This document shows positions 9,990-21,800 of a stretch of DNA of 64,000 bases, piece after piece. Each line of letters opens with the position of its first letter. Position 1 is the stretch's first letter. The position numbers were made by a program, and so were the translations under genes. The DNA lies in contig OW204012.1 of assembly GCA_934047225.1 (NCBI GenBank), forward strand, positions 11,780,001-11,844,000. Direction: 5' to 3'. Under the pieces are notes generated by a model. It ran no database searches. It was not told where the DNA came from and saw only the letters and a list, made by a program, of their open reading frames with translations. Origin of the DNA: Ypsolopha sequella (lineage: Eukaryota > Arthropoda > Insecta > Lepidoptera > Ypsolophidae).

Positions 9990-10566
9990 TTCAAGGTTAA
10001 ACGTCAGTCGCTTAGCACAAAGTGCATAACTTAACTTTGTATTTCTTGTTTATTAAAAATTTAAAAAGATTTTAGTATGTGGCAATTGACGCCAATAGTT
10101 CAGTATTAGTGAGATTTATAAAGCATGAGTTTGAAATTTAATGCACAATTAGTGATGATCTTTTCCAAACAAAGTTAAACAGCATTTTAAGCTGGTTTTG
10201 AGAAGACCATAACTAATCGTGTATACAATTTCAAACTCTTACTTCATAAACCTCACTAATACTGAACTATTGGCGTCAAATTCCACAGACCAAAATGCTT
10301 TTCAAATTTAAATTTCTAAACAAATGTCATTCATTTAAACTCATTAGTCATAAGGTTGTATATATTTTATGTCATTTACTTGTATAATTCGACTGATGCC
10401 GGCCCCAAAGTGGGCCGAAATATATTTCGAAATACGTTTTTGTACAGAGTTTTAATTAAACAAAAAATAAAATAAATGCTGTGTAGCAAAATATATATAT
10501 TTGTAAACAAGAAAAACAAAGTTAAGTTATGCCTTTTGCGCTAAGCTACTGATGTTTAACCTTAAG
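9990..10566. mobile_element. Large palindromic element interrupted in its right arm
   Basis: Left arm AAGGTTAAACGTCAGTCGCT to the centre near 10185; the right arm is its inverse and ends AGCTACTGATGTTTAACCTT. Inner arms are ~60 bp of near-perfect match (TTGACGCCAATAGTTCAGTA / TACTGAACTATTGGCGTCAA). The right arm is split by a 180-bp insertion (10324-10503). Without it the element is ~390 bp. Confidence 0.55.
10324..10503 (+). mobile_element. 180-bp insertion with CTGATG...GAAA hairpin
   Basis: Inserted in the right arm of the palindrome: comparing the two arms shows TAAACAA duplicated at 10317-10323 and 10504-10510. It contains CTGATGCCGGCCCCAAAGTG then GGCCGAAAT, a 5-6 bp stem with a CAAAG loop between CTGATG and GAAA, and has an A-rich 3' part. 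A related copy lies on the minus strand at 58125-58250. Resembles a Penelope/retrozyme-type hammerhead segment; that is inference. Confidence 0.45.
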
Positions 10567-10596
10567 TTTATTATCACATAATATCTTCAGCTTGAT

Positions 10597-10700
10597 TGTT
10601 AGTGTGAGGCGTAACGTCGTCGCGTAAACGTCTTCACTCGCCCTGATGAAGGCAGTCTAAATCTGCTGAAACTGGTCGGCTTTCCCGATCATAACACGTA
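10597..10700 (+). repeat. Repeat with hammerhead-like core
   Basis: CTGATGAAGGCAGTCTAAAT then CTGCTGAAACTGG: exact CTGATGA (10643-10649), a GCAG/CTGC stem and GAAA (10668-10671), followed by TGGTCGG...CCGATCA which can form another stem. A diverged copy is at 19200-19345. Self-cleavage is not shown: the cleavage-site triplet is not clear. Confidence 0.4.
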
Positions 10701-10903
10701 TTGAAGTGAGCCGTTTTTATATAAATCATGAATTATCCTCAAGTCTCATTTTATTCTATAATCCTCAGCTTGCTTTAAGTATCGTTAATTTTGTTTCGAA
10801 TTAGATAGGTAATTATTTTCATTAACAAAATGATGCATTATTCTTGTGCTAAATTTATTTTTAAATATATTTTTTTTCTTTTTTTGAAGTGAAGACTGAT
10901 ATA

Positions 10904-11004
10904 CAACCCGTCGGAAATATCCATGCACCCCAGTTCACCCACAAACGTAGGTAGAGACCTTGCGGGTGGGGGGTTTCGGGTGCCTAGATATTTCCGACAG
11001 GTTG
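10904..11004. mobile_element. ~100-bp TA-flanked MITE
   Basis: CAACCCGTCGGAAATATC and GATATTTCCGACAGGTTG form TIRs with TA on both outer sides. Confidence 0.55.
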
Positions 11005-11393
11005 TATAATGTTTTTTCATTACTGAGTGATGGAAATGAAATACACCGGAACAGAAAATAAATTCTTTATTAAAATTTTAATAATATCCAATTTAATCAG
11101 ATAACTCGAAATTTCATCAAATAAAAACGTGATTCTTAATTAATTACATAAAATACAATTGAATTTCTCAATCAATCAATACTTTTCAGTTATCATGAGT
11201 TTCTTTAAACGAAAAGAAACTATATACTGAATGCAATAGAAGTATTTATTTAACCAGAGGTAAAATATAGTTCTTTTTTAATCTAAACCTTTAACTGAGA
11301 TCTTACGTAAAATACAATGTCATTCATCACAATTGAAATTGCCAAAACGTTTAAATAAAATACAGTTTCGTCTTTACTATTAAGAGCAGTTTA

Positions 11394-11679
11394 GCAGGCG
11401 GATTGTAAAAAACCCGCCCTTTTGTAATTAAACAAAACTGATTACATAAAATTAAAAATTTGCTCAATAGTTCCTCAACAAAACCTCATTACCTATGTGT
11501 CGTGTAAACTGTCATCGCAAAATTTCAATTGGTTTCTTTTAATTGGAATTTTAATATTTAAAACTTTAAATTTCTAATTTACAGAAAAACAGATTTTGTT
11601 GAGGAACTATTGAGCAATTTTGAATATGTGTTGTGTTTCGATTAATTAGAAAAAGGCGGGTTTATCACAATCCGCCTGC
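11394..11679. mobile_element. 286-bp palindromic MITE
   Basis: GCAGGCGGATTGT at 11394 and ACAATCCGCCTGC at 11679, then inverted CCCGCC/GGCGGG and TTGCTCAATAGTTCCTCAAC / GTTGAGGAACTATTGAGCAA. Non-coding. Confidence 0.6.
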
Positions 11680-11894
11680 AAAACGGCGCAAAAATGAAAT
11701 TAAGCCACAAAGTGTAATTTAAGATAAAATAAAAAACTGTGTCCTATGTTATGAATGAGGTGTAAGCCGCCTCGTTAAAATTGTTACCTAAACATCTATG
11801 TATAATACACATTATTGTATATAAGGTGAAGCCAGCACCTGATTGCTCTAAATTGTATAATAATAATTACTTTGTATTATTATAGTAAACCAGT

Positions 11895-12053
11895 GGGTCT
11901 ACCGCGTAATTCTGATTTTCATCAACATCAACTTGAGATTGAAATTTGACGTGCGTGCGACGACGCCCGCCTGACATGCCATCTCTTTTGCACGCACGTA
12001 AAATTTCAATCTCAAGTTGATGTTGATGAAAATTAGAATTACGCGGTAGACCC
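11895..12053 (+). mobile_element. GGGTCTACCGCG MITE, copy 1
   Basis: 159 bp, TIR GGGTCTACCGCGTAATTCT and inner inverted TTTTCATCAACATCAACTTG; nearly a perfect hairpin with a GACGACGCCCGCC-containing loop. Copies at 12807, 51283 and 54306. Confidence 0.7.
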
Positions 12054-12059
12054 GCAGGT

Positions 12060-12432
12060 TAAGGGGGATGGTCCAAGGTAGTTTTTATAAAAAACTTGTG
12101 AGAACCAATAACGACGACAGAAGTATTATCATTTAATTCTGTTACCTTTTTCCACACGTTCCATCAACTTTACACCCGCGAATATTCAGTTTTCCTTAAA
12201 ATGTTTTAACAGTATAATTTTGCAATTTAAAACTTTCATACATTGGATTACAAAAGTTTTAAATAACACAATTAGATTCTAAAAAAGTTTGTTTGTAAAA
12301 AAACTGATTATTCGCGGGTGTCAAGTTAATGGAACGTGTGGAAAAAGGTAACAGAATTAAATAATAAAGCTTCTGTCGTCGTTATTGGTTCCCACAAGTT
12401 TGTATGAAGTTTGCCTTGGACCATCCACCTTA
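12060..12432. mobile_element. 373-bp palindromic MITE
   Basis: TAAGGGGGATGGTCCAAGG and CCTTGGACCATCCACCTTA are the ends; arms match for about 130 bp (for example TTCCACACGTTCCAT / ATGGAACGTGTGGAA, GAATATTC / GATTATTC region). Abuts the previous element. Confidence 0.6.
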
Positions 12433-12806
12433 AGAAGTACATGTTAAAAGTACAGCTAAATATTGTCCTAATTTATATAAATCCACTGGTATAAATGTAA
12501 ACCGAGATGCAGACCACACCCTGTATACAATTAGCTATTAATTACACTGTAAAATTATGAGGTAATATATTTTTATTACATTTTGTACTGTATTTCAATT
12601 ATTACGCCTTTCCTAGTCCAACAATATAAGCTATAGCATGCCGTGTTACAAATTAAAGTATACAAAAAAAAACTTTTTTTGTACACTATAGGTTGTAATA
12701 AAAAATCTCGCCTTGTTTTGATGAACACTATAGGAATAACTCCTATGACAGATTGTCAAGAAAGTCGTGAAATAAATAGGGGCGCTACTTTCTTTGCCGA
12801 AACAGT

Positions 12807-12968
12807 GGGTCTACCGCGTAATTCTCATTTTCATCAACATCAACTTGAGATTGAAATTTGATGTGCGTGCGACGACGCCCGCCTAACATGCCATCTCTTT
12901 TGCACGCGTTGAATTTCGCATGCATTTGCTTGAAGTTGATACAAATGAGAATTACGCGGTAGAGCCCC
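12807..12968 (+). mobile_element. GGGTCTACCGCG MITE, copy 2
   Basis: 162 bp. Right arm differs from copy 1 (GCATGCATTTGCTTGAAGTT rather than the inverse of the left), so two subtypes exist; copies 3 and 4 share this right arm. Confidence 0.65.
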
Positions 12969-13191
12969 AGTTTTAATATGGCGACACTTGAGATCTTTTG
13001 TATGGGAAAATCAGTGTTACCAGTAAAAACAATTTTAGTTCCATTTCATGACTTTTCTGACAAGCTGTATTTTGGATCATCCTGTGTATTACTTAGCTTA
13101 CATCTACAATAATTACGTAAAACCACGTTATTTATTTATCATCTTGTACGTCATTTTATGGCTTTTGGTAAACTTGAATAATTGGATTTTT

Positions 13192-13330
13192 CCGTCAAAA
13201 TCGTGGTCTGATGGTTCGAAGACCACTAAGATATTGCGGGTTCAAATTCCGTAGGGACACATTTGTGTTTGGTGTGCCTGTTTCGGAAGACGCGTTAAGT
13301 TGCTAGTCAAGATATTTGTACAGAAGTTGA
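13192..13330 (+). mobile_element. tRNA-derived SINE head, diverged
   Basis: TGGTCTGATGGTTCGAAGACC...GGGTTCAAATTCCGTAGGGA carries tRNA-like A-box and B-box sequence; downstream ACACATTTGTGTTTGGTG. The same head is present in reverse at 20885-20985. Not a tRNA gene: no acceptor stem pairing. Confidence 0.5.
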
Positions 13331-13503
13331 AGAGTTTGTTGATCAGTAAGGCTTGCTATACAACTGATGAATTTTTTGCATGCATGATAACAATACTTAA
13401 TTATGTTATATAAATGTAACAAAAACCACACGAGTATGTGAAATTTAATGACATAGTATTAATGCTATTACATGACATAAGAATAATAATAAATACTCTT
13501 AGG

Positions 13504-13931
13504 TAAAGCCTGACCAAGAAAATAAAAAACCTCGCTATATTGAGGAATTAATTTTTCAACTAATTCTTTCTACTGGCAACCTCAACTTTAAAACGTCATT
13601 ATGTCGATTGCTGTCAAAGTGTGGTGTCCTTTTTTTGTGTGTGCTGTCAGAGTGTTGCAATTTAATAAGTCTATGTAGTTTACTCTTAAGTTTGATTTCG
13701 TGACATTTAAACACGCTCATCTTTATTCTTTATTTTTTTTTTCTGTTTTCTTTTTCACCCAAAGGTTGCCTGGAAGATATTGCTATTAGCAATAAGTGCC
13801 GCCTTTGTACACTGTACATTTTTTTAATGTTTTTTTTTTCATGTTTTTGTGTAAATGTACATTAAGTGTAATAAATAAAAAAAAAAATAAAAGCGAATGA
13901 GCAGGTTTTTTATTTTCCTGGTCAGGCTTTA
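13504..13931. mobile_element. 428-bp TIR element
   Basis: TAAAGCCTGACCAAGAAAAT at the left and ATTTTCCTGGTCAGGCTTTA at the right, followed inward by AAAAAACCT / AGGTTTTTT. It contains a GGTTGCCTGGAAGATATTGC...GTACATT segment that is also found, reversed, at 18655-18715 and looks like a LINE/SINE 3' end. Confidence 0.5.
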
Positions 13932-15221
13932 TATTTCAATTTTATTGTATTTTCTTGACTTGTACATTTTTATTTATCAATTTGTATTGTATGTGCGAAT
14001 ATGAAAGTATGGCGATAGTGCCCGTATCATTTATCTCGCTGGGACCTGATACTCGTCGGTGAATTGTGGATATACGAGAGTAGACTGACTTGCACTTTGT
14101 AGTCCATATTCGTCTCTGACGCCCTCTCGGAGATATATCGTCGCAATGACTTTGGTAACAACATTTTGGCGATTTTTTGTACTTTAATGTTGTATAATGA
14201 ACGTGTTTATAGTATAGATTTTTCCGGTTTATGAAAATACCAATTATTCAAATTTACCTTAACAAATATATATAACAGATTGCCTTATAAATGTAATAAC
14301 TACTTATTTACAACGGTATCAGAGTTTGTATTGGCACATAAAGTATATTTATTACTTTTAAACATGCTTTTACAATTTCTCAGACATGCCAATTAAATGT
14401 GCAATATTCACGAAAAAATAAGAGCACGTTTTAAAAATAATAGTTTCTAAGACTAGCGCTTTCTGTATTTTTTTTATTAAAAAAAAATCGAAAGTTCCTA
14501 TTTTGACTTCACAGTTGTCTTAAATGGTCTAAGTACTTAATTTATAATAACAATTCTTCATATTTTTATCTGATTATTTTATATGTTTATTTGGCAGTTA
14601 TCTTTATATTTCATTTACGTTATTAAAATTATGCAAACTTTAAGCTGCCTTCTTAAAGAAATATACTTTTAGTATTATTTAATACTATGCAAATTGCCAA
14701 ATACCTTCATAGTAGTGGCTTAAAAACTTAGGCAAACAAATTTATTTAAAAAAATACATAAATATAAGAAACTGTGCGCCTTTTAGTATCAAAATAATAT
14801 TATTTAAAAAACCGTTTAATTTGTATCCACGTAAAAATATTGCTTCAAAAATTAATAACAAAATAAATATAATAATATAAACTATCCAACATATTTAAAA
14901 AATATAAACCTGTAAGAATAATATCAATATCGTATTAAAAATTCTTAAAATCGTATTTAAAGGGGGCACCAACCATTAAAGATTATAAAACAATCATTTG
15001 GTAACTTTTCAAAGTTAAAATGGCACATGTAAACTATTCACTAAAATCCCACTGAGCCAAAACTAACGCAATATCTGTAGCAAGCTGTAAAACGCATTTC
15101 CAGTAAGATTTCACTTCCATGCGCACAGGTCGCGGGATGGTAGTAGCAAGTTGTAGTTAATCCTCCATGCGCTCCACATTTCGGTAGACTGTGGGAAGCA
15201 GATCTTACTTGAGGCTATACT
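13932..15221. other. No gene seen; 3' flank of the Myb/SANT gene
   Basis: AT-rich single-copy-looking DNA with short poly-A/T runs. A moderately GC-richer patch at 13995-14160 has no ORF and no second copy in the window. Confidence 0.3.
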
Positions 15222-15227
15222 TTTATT
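15222..15227 (-). terminator. Candidate polyadenylation signal of the Myb/SANT gene
   Basis: AATAAA on the minus strand, about 135 nt after the stop codon at 15361-15363. It is the first such hexamer downstream; use is not proven. Confidence 0.4.
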
Positions 15228-15360
15228 CAAGTGCATGCTCACTGCTTACAAACCATCACAAAGAATTCTATAAAAAATCCATGCAATGTTGTTTTTTGGT
15301 CTTAAAAAAGTGTTTTCTCAAACCATCCTTTGGCTCAGCGGGGCACAGCCCAAAATAGCA

Positions 15361-15891
15361 CTACTTAGCGCTCGCCTTTTCCAAAAAATCCATTTTCAAC
15401 TTTAACTCAATCAAAAAGAGCTGCTTTTGCAACGAAAATATCTCTTCTTTCTGCCTTAATTCCATATTCAAAATCTTCATTTTGGCTTCATGTTCCCATA
15501 TCGCATGCTGTCTTTTAGCTGAGAAGTATAACCGTTCTTCTTCGGTTGCCGAACCACAATCTTGCTTGATTTGTTCGTTATTTCTATCCGTCGGATTCCT
15601 ATCATGATTTTCATGGCCGTTCTTTCTTTCATCGTCCAAATGGCTCAAATTTAACGGCGTGTTTGACAATTCATTTAATTTCTGAAGATAATTCAAGTTT
15701 TGATGGAGTCTCACTTGCTCTATAGCTTGCAGGGGATTTGTGAGCATGAGATGCGTGGGGATGGTTGTTAAGGGGGTTTGTTTTAAGGGGGGCGTGGGGG
15801 AGGATTGAGGGATGATCTGGACATGTGGTTCGAGTACGTTCGGCATCGTATCGTCGCTGTCGTTGTTACTGGATAGGCGGCCGTTTGACAT
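15361..15891 (-). CDS. Myb/SANT gene terminal exon
   Basis: Acceptor TTATTATTATTTCAG directly before ATGTCAAACGG; phase 0 from exon 4. 176 codons and TAA (15361-15363). Includes the PLNLS motif, a His/Asn/Asp-rich middle and the C-terminal coiled coil rich in Glu, Lys and Leu. The in-frame ATG at the exon start could also initiate a form lacking the DNA-binding domain, but nothing shows that it does. Confidence 0.88.
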   Translation of the reverse strand: MSNGRLSSNNDSDDTMPNVLEPHVQIIPQSSPTPPLKQTPLTTIPTHLMLTNPLQAIEQVRLHQNLNYLQKLNELSNTPLNLSHLDDERKNGHENHDRNPTDRNNEQIKQDCGSATEEERLYFSAKRQHAIWEHEAKMKILNMELRQKEEIFSLQKQLFLIELKLKMDFLEKASAK

Positions 15892-18800
15892 CTGAAATAA
15901 TAATAATAATAATAAATTTCTTTGTTGCGCAAAACTTACATACTAATTACATCCGTTGATGAGGCATCCTTTTAAGTACCTACAAGATACCTGTGCCAGG
16001 TTACCCCGTTCTTCCATATAACAAGTAGGTTCCTATTAATTTGCATCAATTAACTTCTAACAAAACTTTAACTTTAGCTTTTTACTTTAACTTAAAATCC
16101 AGTTTAGACTTAAGGGGCTAGCAAAATGCTAAAATTCAGTCCTGCTCTAACGCTTTTGTTTATTAACTGTCTATCCTGCTCTAATCAGGTGCCGCGCACG
16201 CAAGTCTTCAGTTATTTTGTAATCACGGCTACATTAGGACATTCATTATAATTTCTTTATGTAATAAATATGTTATTTTCTAGTTAGTATCTGCGTGGGT
16301 TGGTTTCGTTTCAATCGGTTTTGAAATATGGAACTGAATCGCTTTTTTCGTGAAATTCATGCTTTTTTTTAAAGTATTATAATTAAAAGAAGATTAAAAG
16401 TATGCTTATTTATAATGTGTTACTAATAATTGTATCGAGTCAATAAAACACGCCATATTTTTTTCGAATTTTTACTATCTACATTGACGGAACTGAATCC
16501 AATGCAAAACTGATATTTAGCATTGTGGAGCCCCTTAAGGCCCTTACCATTGCCAAATGGGTACTTTCTAAAGCCTACTCCTCGTTTATGGCCAAACCAA
16601 AAATAATGAAAAAATCTATTATGAATAATCAACTCTTAGACAACATATGCAACAGTTTTCTTTTTCATACCACCAAAACTTCTACATGAAGTTTTTTTTT
16701 TACTGAATGGTGTTTTTTGACCTCAAATTCCCTACTGCTCCTGAGTTGCTTGGCCGATTGAATTCATCTATGCTTTGATAAATAGATAAACTTTATAGCT
16801 ATAAACATAACATAAGATTATTCAATCGAGTAATCACGTCCAAGTGAAAAGTATAATTTTCCCCTATTTCGCTCTATCAAGGACGCAGCGAGCGACGTAA
16901 CAGACACTATGCATTGCGCGCTGATATGAACGTTATTTCAATGTCGTTTCCGTTGATATTTGTAGTGACAAATATCGAGCTGCTAATTTGGCGATGGCAA
17001 TCGCCTTAAATGGAAAGGGAGATGGGTTGGGTGCGTGTTTACAACTATACGTATAAAATACTTAAACATAACGGAATAAATATATAAAATATAAATAGGT
17101 CACGTTACGACATGAAGACAGAAAAATATGCCGTGGACGACCACCAATCATAGACAATACAGCCCAGAAAGACGTCTATTGTTCAACATCTTGCGTACAA
17201 ATAATTCTGTCAACAATCGAAACGGGATACTGCAATCCTATTGGCTCTTACAATCTTACGTATAGCACCACAAACTTATCTTTCCCGAAGACGAAGACTC
17301 TAACGTAATAAATATAGAAGCCATTTTGGTTTGGCCAAGCGAAACATATAATTCAGTCAGATGGTCGCCTGTTATGAAGAGTCTGTAGGCTGTATTCGTC
17401 TATGCAGACAATAAAAACCGGCTAAGTGCGAGCCGGACTCGCGCGCGAAGGGTTCCGTACCTATAAAAACGACAAAAAATCATGTCTGTCATATGGGAGC
17501 CCCCTTAAAAATTTATTTTATTCTGTTTTTTAGTATTTGTTGTTATAGCGGCAACAGAAATACATCATCTGTGAAAATTTCAACTGTTTAACTATCACGG
17601 TTCATGAGATACAGCCTGGTGATAGACGGACTGACGGACGGACAGCGGAGTCTTAGTAATAGGGTCCCGATATAAGAGGGATATGAGATGTGAAAACACG
17701 AACGAAGAGACAACCCACAACCGTGCGGTGTGGCGCAGGACTAGGAGGGTAGACCTCAAATAAATTGAGACAATAGCCAGGAGAAAGATGAAGACATCGT
17801 TACGACATAAATTCCCCGAGGGGGTGTCAGAGGTGTTCCACAATCACAAGATCTCAATAGATCGCCTCATACAAGAATTGCGCTGTCTTCACATAAAGGA
17901 GACGGTCAGTTCCCCATAAGCAAAATGCCTTAAGAGAGTACACAAATATATTGTGGTCAACAATGATAAAGAACAAATCCAAAATAACACTGTTTGATTA
18001 TCCATTTAAAACGGACACCATCTTTTAATAAGTTTTTATGATAAATCGTTTTTATTTTTAGGGTATTTTCATATGGCATTGCGAAAATAAACTTAAGCGC
18101 GTTTGAAACGTTCATAGTTGTAACAATGTTTCACGATGATTCTGATATATTTAAGATATTTAAAAGGGTCATGCTCGAATGTCAGTCGTAATGTAATCTC
18201 TATCAAAACCCAGAAGAAAAGCATGAATCGTGAAATAGAAAGCTGTGACTGCCGATTGCGTCACGCATGACTCTTAACAAAGCACGCTGGAAGCGTAGTT
18301 TGTGGACTACTTGGTAGATGGCGCGCGCTTTCGTTTCGTTCGGTGTTCGCTCTCATGACCGGCTGCGACATTACTATTTATTTTAATATCTGTGTCCGTG
18401 TTATTATGTAAGTGAAACTAGCTACGAATAAATCTAACAAAAATTATAGTATACATTTATTTCATGTACGCGGTTAAGGCCGATTCTGACCGTCTCCTTT
18501 CTAAGGTAGTGATAGGCGATTTAACCTTACAAAGTTTATGTGAAGAGAGCGCAGTGTTGCCACTCTTGGATTTTAGTTTTATTATTTTGTTTATTTATTT
18601 ATTACACTTATGTACATTTACAAAAAACATAAAACAGGACACTTAAAAACATTTATATTGTACAAAGGCGGCACTCATTGCTAATAGCAATATCTACCAG
18701 GCAACCTTTGGTTGAAAGAGAAGGTGAGAAAATAACAAATAGATAGATTTTATCCTAACTCCTTGTAAAGCTCTCCTAAACTTAACATTTTTCAGACTAT

Positions 18801-21800
18801 TTTCCCCTAAGCATATAATTTAAAAGTAAAACACAATTTAAGGTTAACTTTTATTGAATAACCTATAAAGTTTATCAGTTTAATTAACTATACTTAAATA
18901 ACTATAGCAGTAACTTTAAATAGTCATAATAAGGGTCCATTTTTAAAGACCCAAAGTCGAAATAGTATTTTTCTACATATTTTGACTTTGGGTGTTTAAA
19001 AATTGCTGCTAGCGATAGAGAACTGCATACCACGTTCCGATATATCCATTCTAAATCCAAAATTTGTCCCAAATAACTTTCCCCTAAATAATTTTTTACC
19101 CCAAAATATCCCCTAAACAAAAAATACCCTAAATGTAGGCGAAAATACCCTAAGGTGGAAGCACTGAGACGTGCTGTATATGAGAGTGTAAATACGCAAT
19201 CGGGATAGCCTCACACTGAGGCGCAAGCACAGAACATTTTAAATGTTCTGAGGGCGCAAGGTAGTCGCGTAAGCGTCTTCACTCGCCCAGAAGAAGGCAG
19301 TCTGAATCTGCTGAAACTGGTCGGGTTTAATACCATTTTTTAAGGTGAGCTGTTTGTTTACATCAACAATAAGTCCACAAATATTTCACACAATGTGCCA
19401 TCGTGGAGATTGTCGCTGACCTACTTAACGTACTTATTACTATTGCAGTGCGGGTGATGAGTGGGACGGCGGGCTTTTCTTCGATGGTACATTTAAAGTC
19501 TTGCTTTGTTTAAATATTTATTTATAATTCTGTCGCAACTATGGATGAAAGAGCGAATTTCTCCTACTACAGGTGAAAACTTAAACGGAGAATTCGACAA
19601 CTAAAACTGTTATAAATAAATGATTTAATTTAGTTAAACTTTAGTTTTTAGTTTAAATGATTTGTTTTAGTTAAACTATGTAATAAGAATTGCAAACACG
19701 TAAATCTTTAAATAAATAAAAAAAAATAAAAAAAAAAAATGATTTTTTTAACTACATATTTTGAACTCACGTTGACAGGTACGCAGTCATCGTCTTTGAC
19801 GCTGTGTGCTCCATCGCTGCGCGCGCTGTTCGCCGCTTCGCCGTCATCCTCTACAACAAGTATACAATTTTGGGAATAAAATACCTTGAGTTAGCGACTG
19901 CGTAATAGTAGTTCATGCTACAAGGGCGAAAAGGAATAAATTACGAGGACGATTTAAAACACGAGCGTAGCGAGCGTTTTAAACGTAACCGAGTAATTTA
20001 TTGCTCTTACGCCCGTGTATCATACTACGTTTTTCAATGCATAGTGTGAGGAAATAAAACAAATATAATCTTGTGAATTTTAAATTATGATTGGCTCAAA
20101 AGGACTGTATCCAGAGCCGTCAAATAGTGGAAAAAAAAGTACAACATTTATGGTACACAGGAAAGGTTACAGGTTAGCCAATAAAGCTCTAAAAATATTT
20201 TTCAATGCAAGTGCTCGTAAAGGCCCACTTTTTATGCATCAAAACCGAACAGACAGTCGATTATTTGGCCCTAGGGCTTTATTTTTTTTTTTTATTTATT
20301 TGCAATGGTTGGCTAACCTGCAGCCTTTCCTGTGTACCATAGATGTTATACTTTTTTTCTCACTGTTTAACGGCTCTGGATACAATCCTTTTGAGCCAAT
20401 CATAATTTAAAGTTCACAAGATTATATTTGTTTTCATTTCCTCACACTATGCATTGAAAAACGTAGTATGATACACGAGCGTAAGAGCAATAAATAGCTC
20501 GCTATGCTCGTGTTTTATTCCTTTTCGCCCTTGTATCATAAACTACTATTACTGCCCCCTACGGGGTCCGTAATTGATACTATACTAAATATTATTTAAG
20601 ACCTTTCGAACATTATGGTTCAAATAAATTTGAATTTGAATAAATAGTACCTGTAACGTCTAAAGGATGCATACTCTGCCAGAGCATGCCGTCAAGCAGC
20701 CCCGGCGCTTCCGGCTGCTGGTGCTGTAAAAAATAATATATATCGTCACGACATGAATCATTGAAGGGGTGTCAGAGGGGTTACCGAGTTTGTGAAATGA
20801 AAGTTACAGTTCACATCCATGTTTATCACGTCCCAGCGTGATGGATGGTGAGCCCTATCGCCGTACTTCGGACACAAATATTGACCAACAGCTTAACGTG
20901 CACAAATGTGTCCCTACAGGATTTGAACCCGCGACCTTTGGACTAGTGGTCGAGACGTTCGAACCATCAGACCACTGAGGTGGTCGATTTCGACGAAAAA
21001 ATTCAAGATGTACCGAATAGTCACCGATTAGTTGGAAAAGCCGACTATCCGGCCATATTTGTAGTCGGCGATTAGCCGGTAAAAGCGCCAACTAGTCAGC
21101 CTATTACTTTACATATTTCTAAATTCCATATTTATTAATATAGGGTGATTGAAAAGAAAACGTAATCTTTATTGTTATTAATTTTTATTTTAGTTAGAAT
21201 CAAACTTTCATTAGTAAACGATTGGACTTAAATCAAAACGACAATATATATTTTTTAAAATCTAAACCCGACTTTCTACAACACTACATGAAGAACTTAT
21301 TACGTCACATACATTTTTTATATACCCGAATTATTTTTGTACACCTTAATAATCATTTTATATACCATGAAAAGCAATGAGCGGCTTAGCCAACTGATCA
21401 GCCGACTAGTCGGCCTTTTTTCAACCGACTAGTCGGCCAATCGTACATACATATTTTTGTGGTTTTTTAAAGATTTCTCGAAACTAGTGCCAGTAAATAT
21501 AGTAAAAGTATATATTTTTACAATTTAATTTTTAATACCTACAATTTGATACCCATATTGTATTTTTATAATATATTTTTTAAATTTATTTTACTTCTTT
21601 TTTTATTTTTCTCATTTGTGCTTAATTTGTTTTTAATTACTATAGTTTTCCTGTAATTGGCCAGTTATGATCTATAATTGTCATTTTTTTCGGTCTACCA
21701 GTTTCGGAGATAAGGGGGGGGACATACATATTTTTGGGGTTTTTTAAAGATTTCTCGAAACCTGGGCCAGTACCCACGGATCAGAGCGCGCTATTTTCAA

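Noticed and set aside
15361..15891. Stand-alone 176-aa gene
   Set aside because: Although it starts with ATG, a splice acceptor directly precedes it and four upstream exons join in phase to give a known domain architecture.
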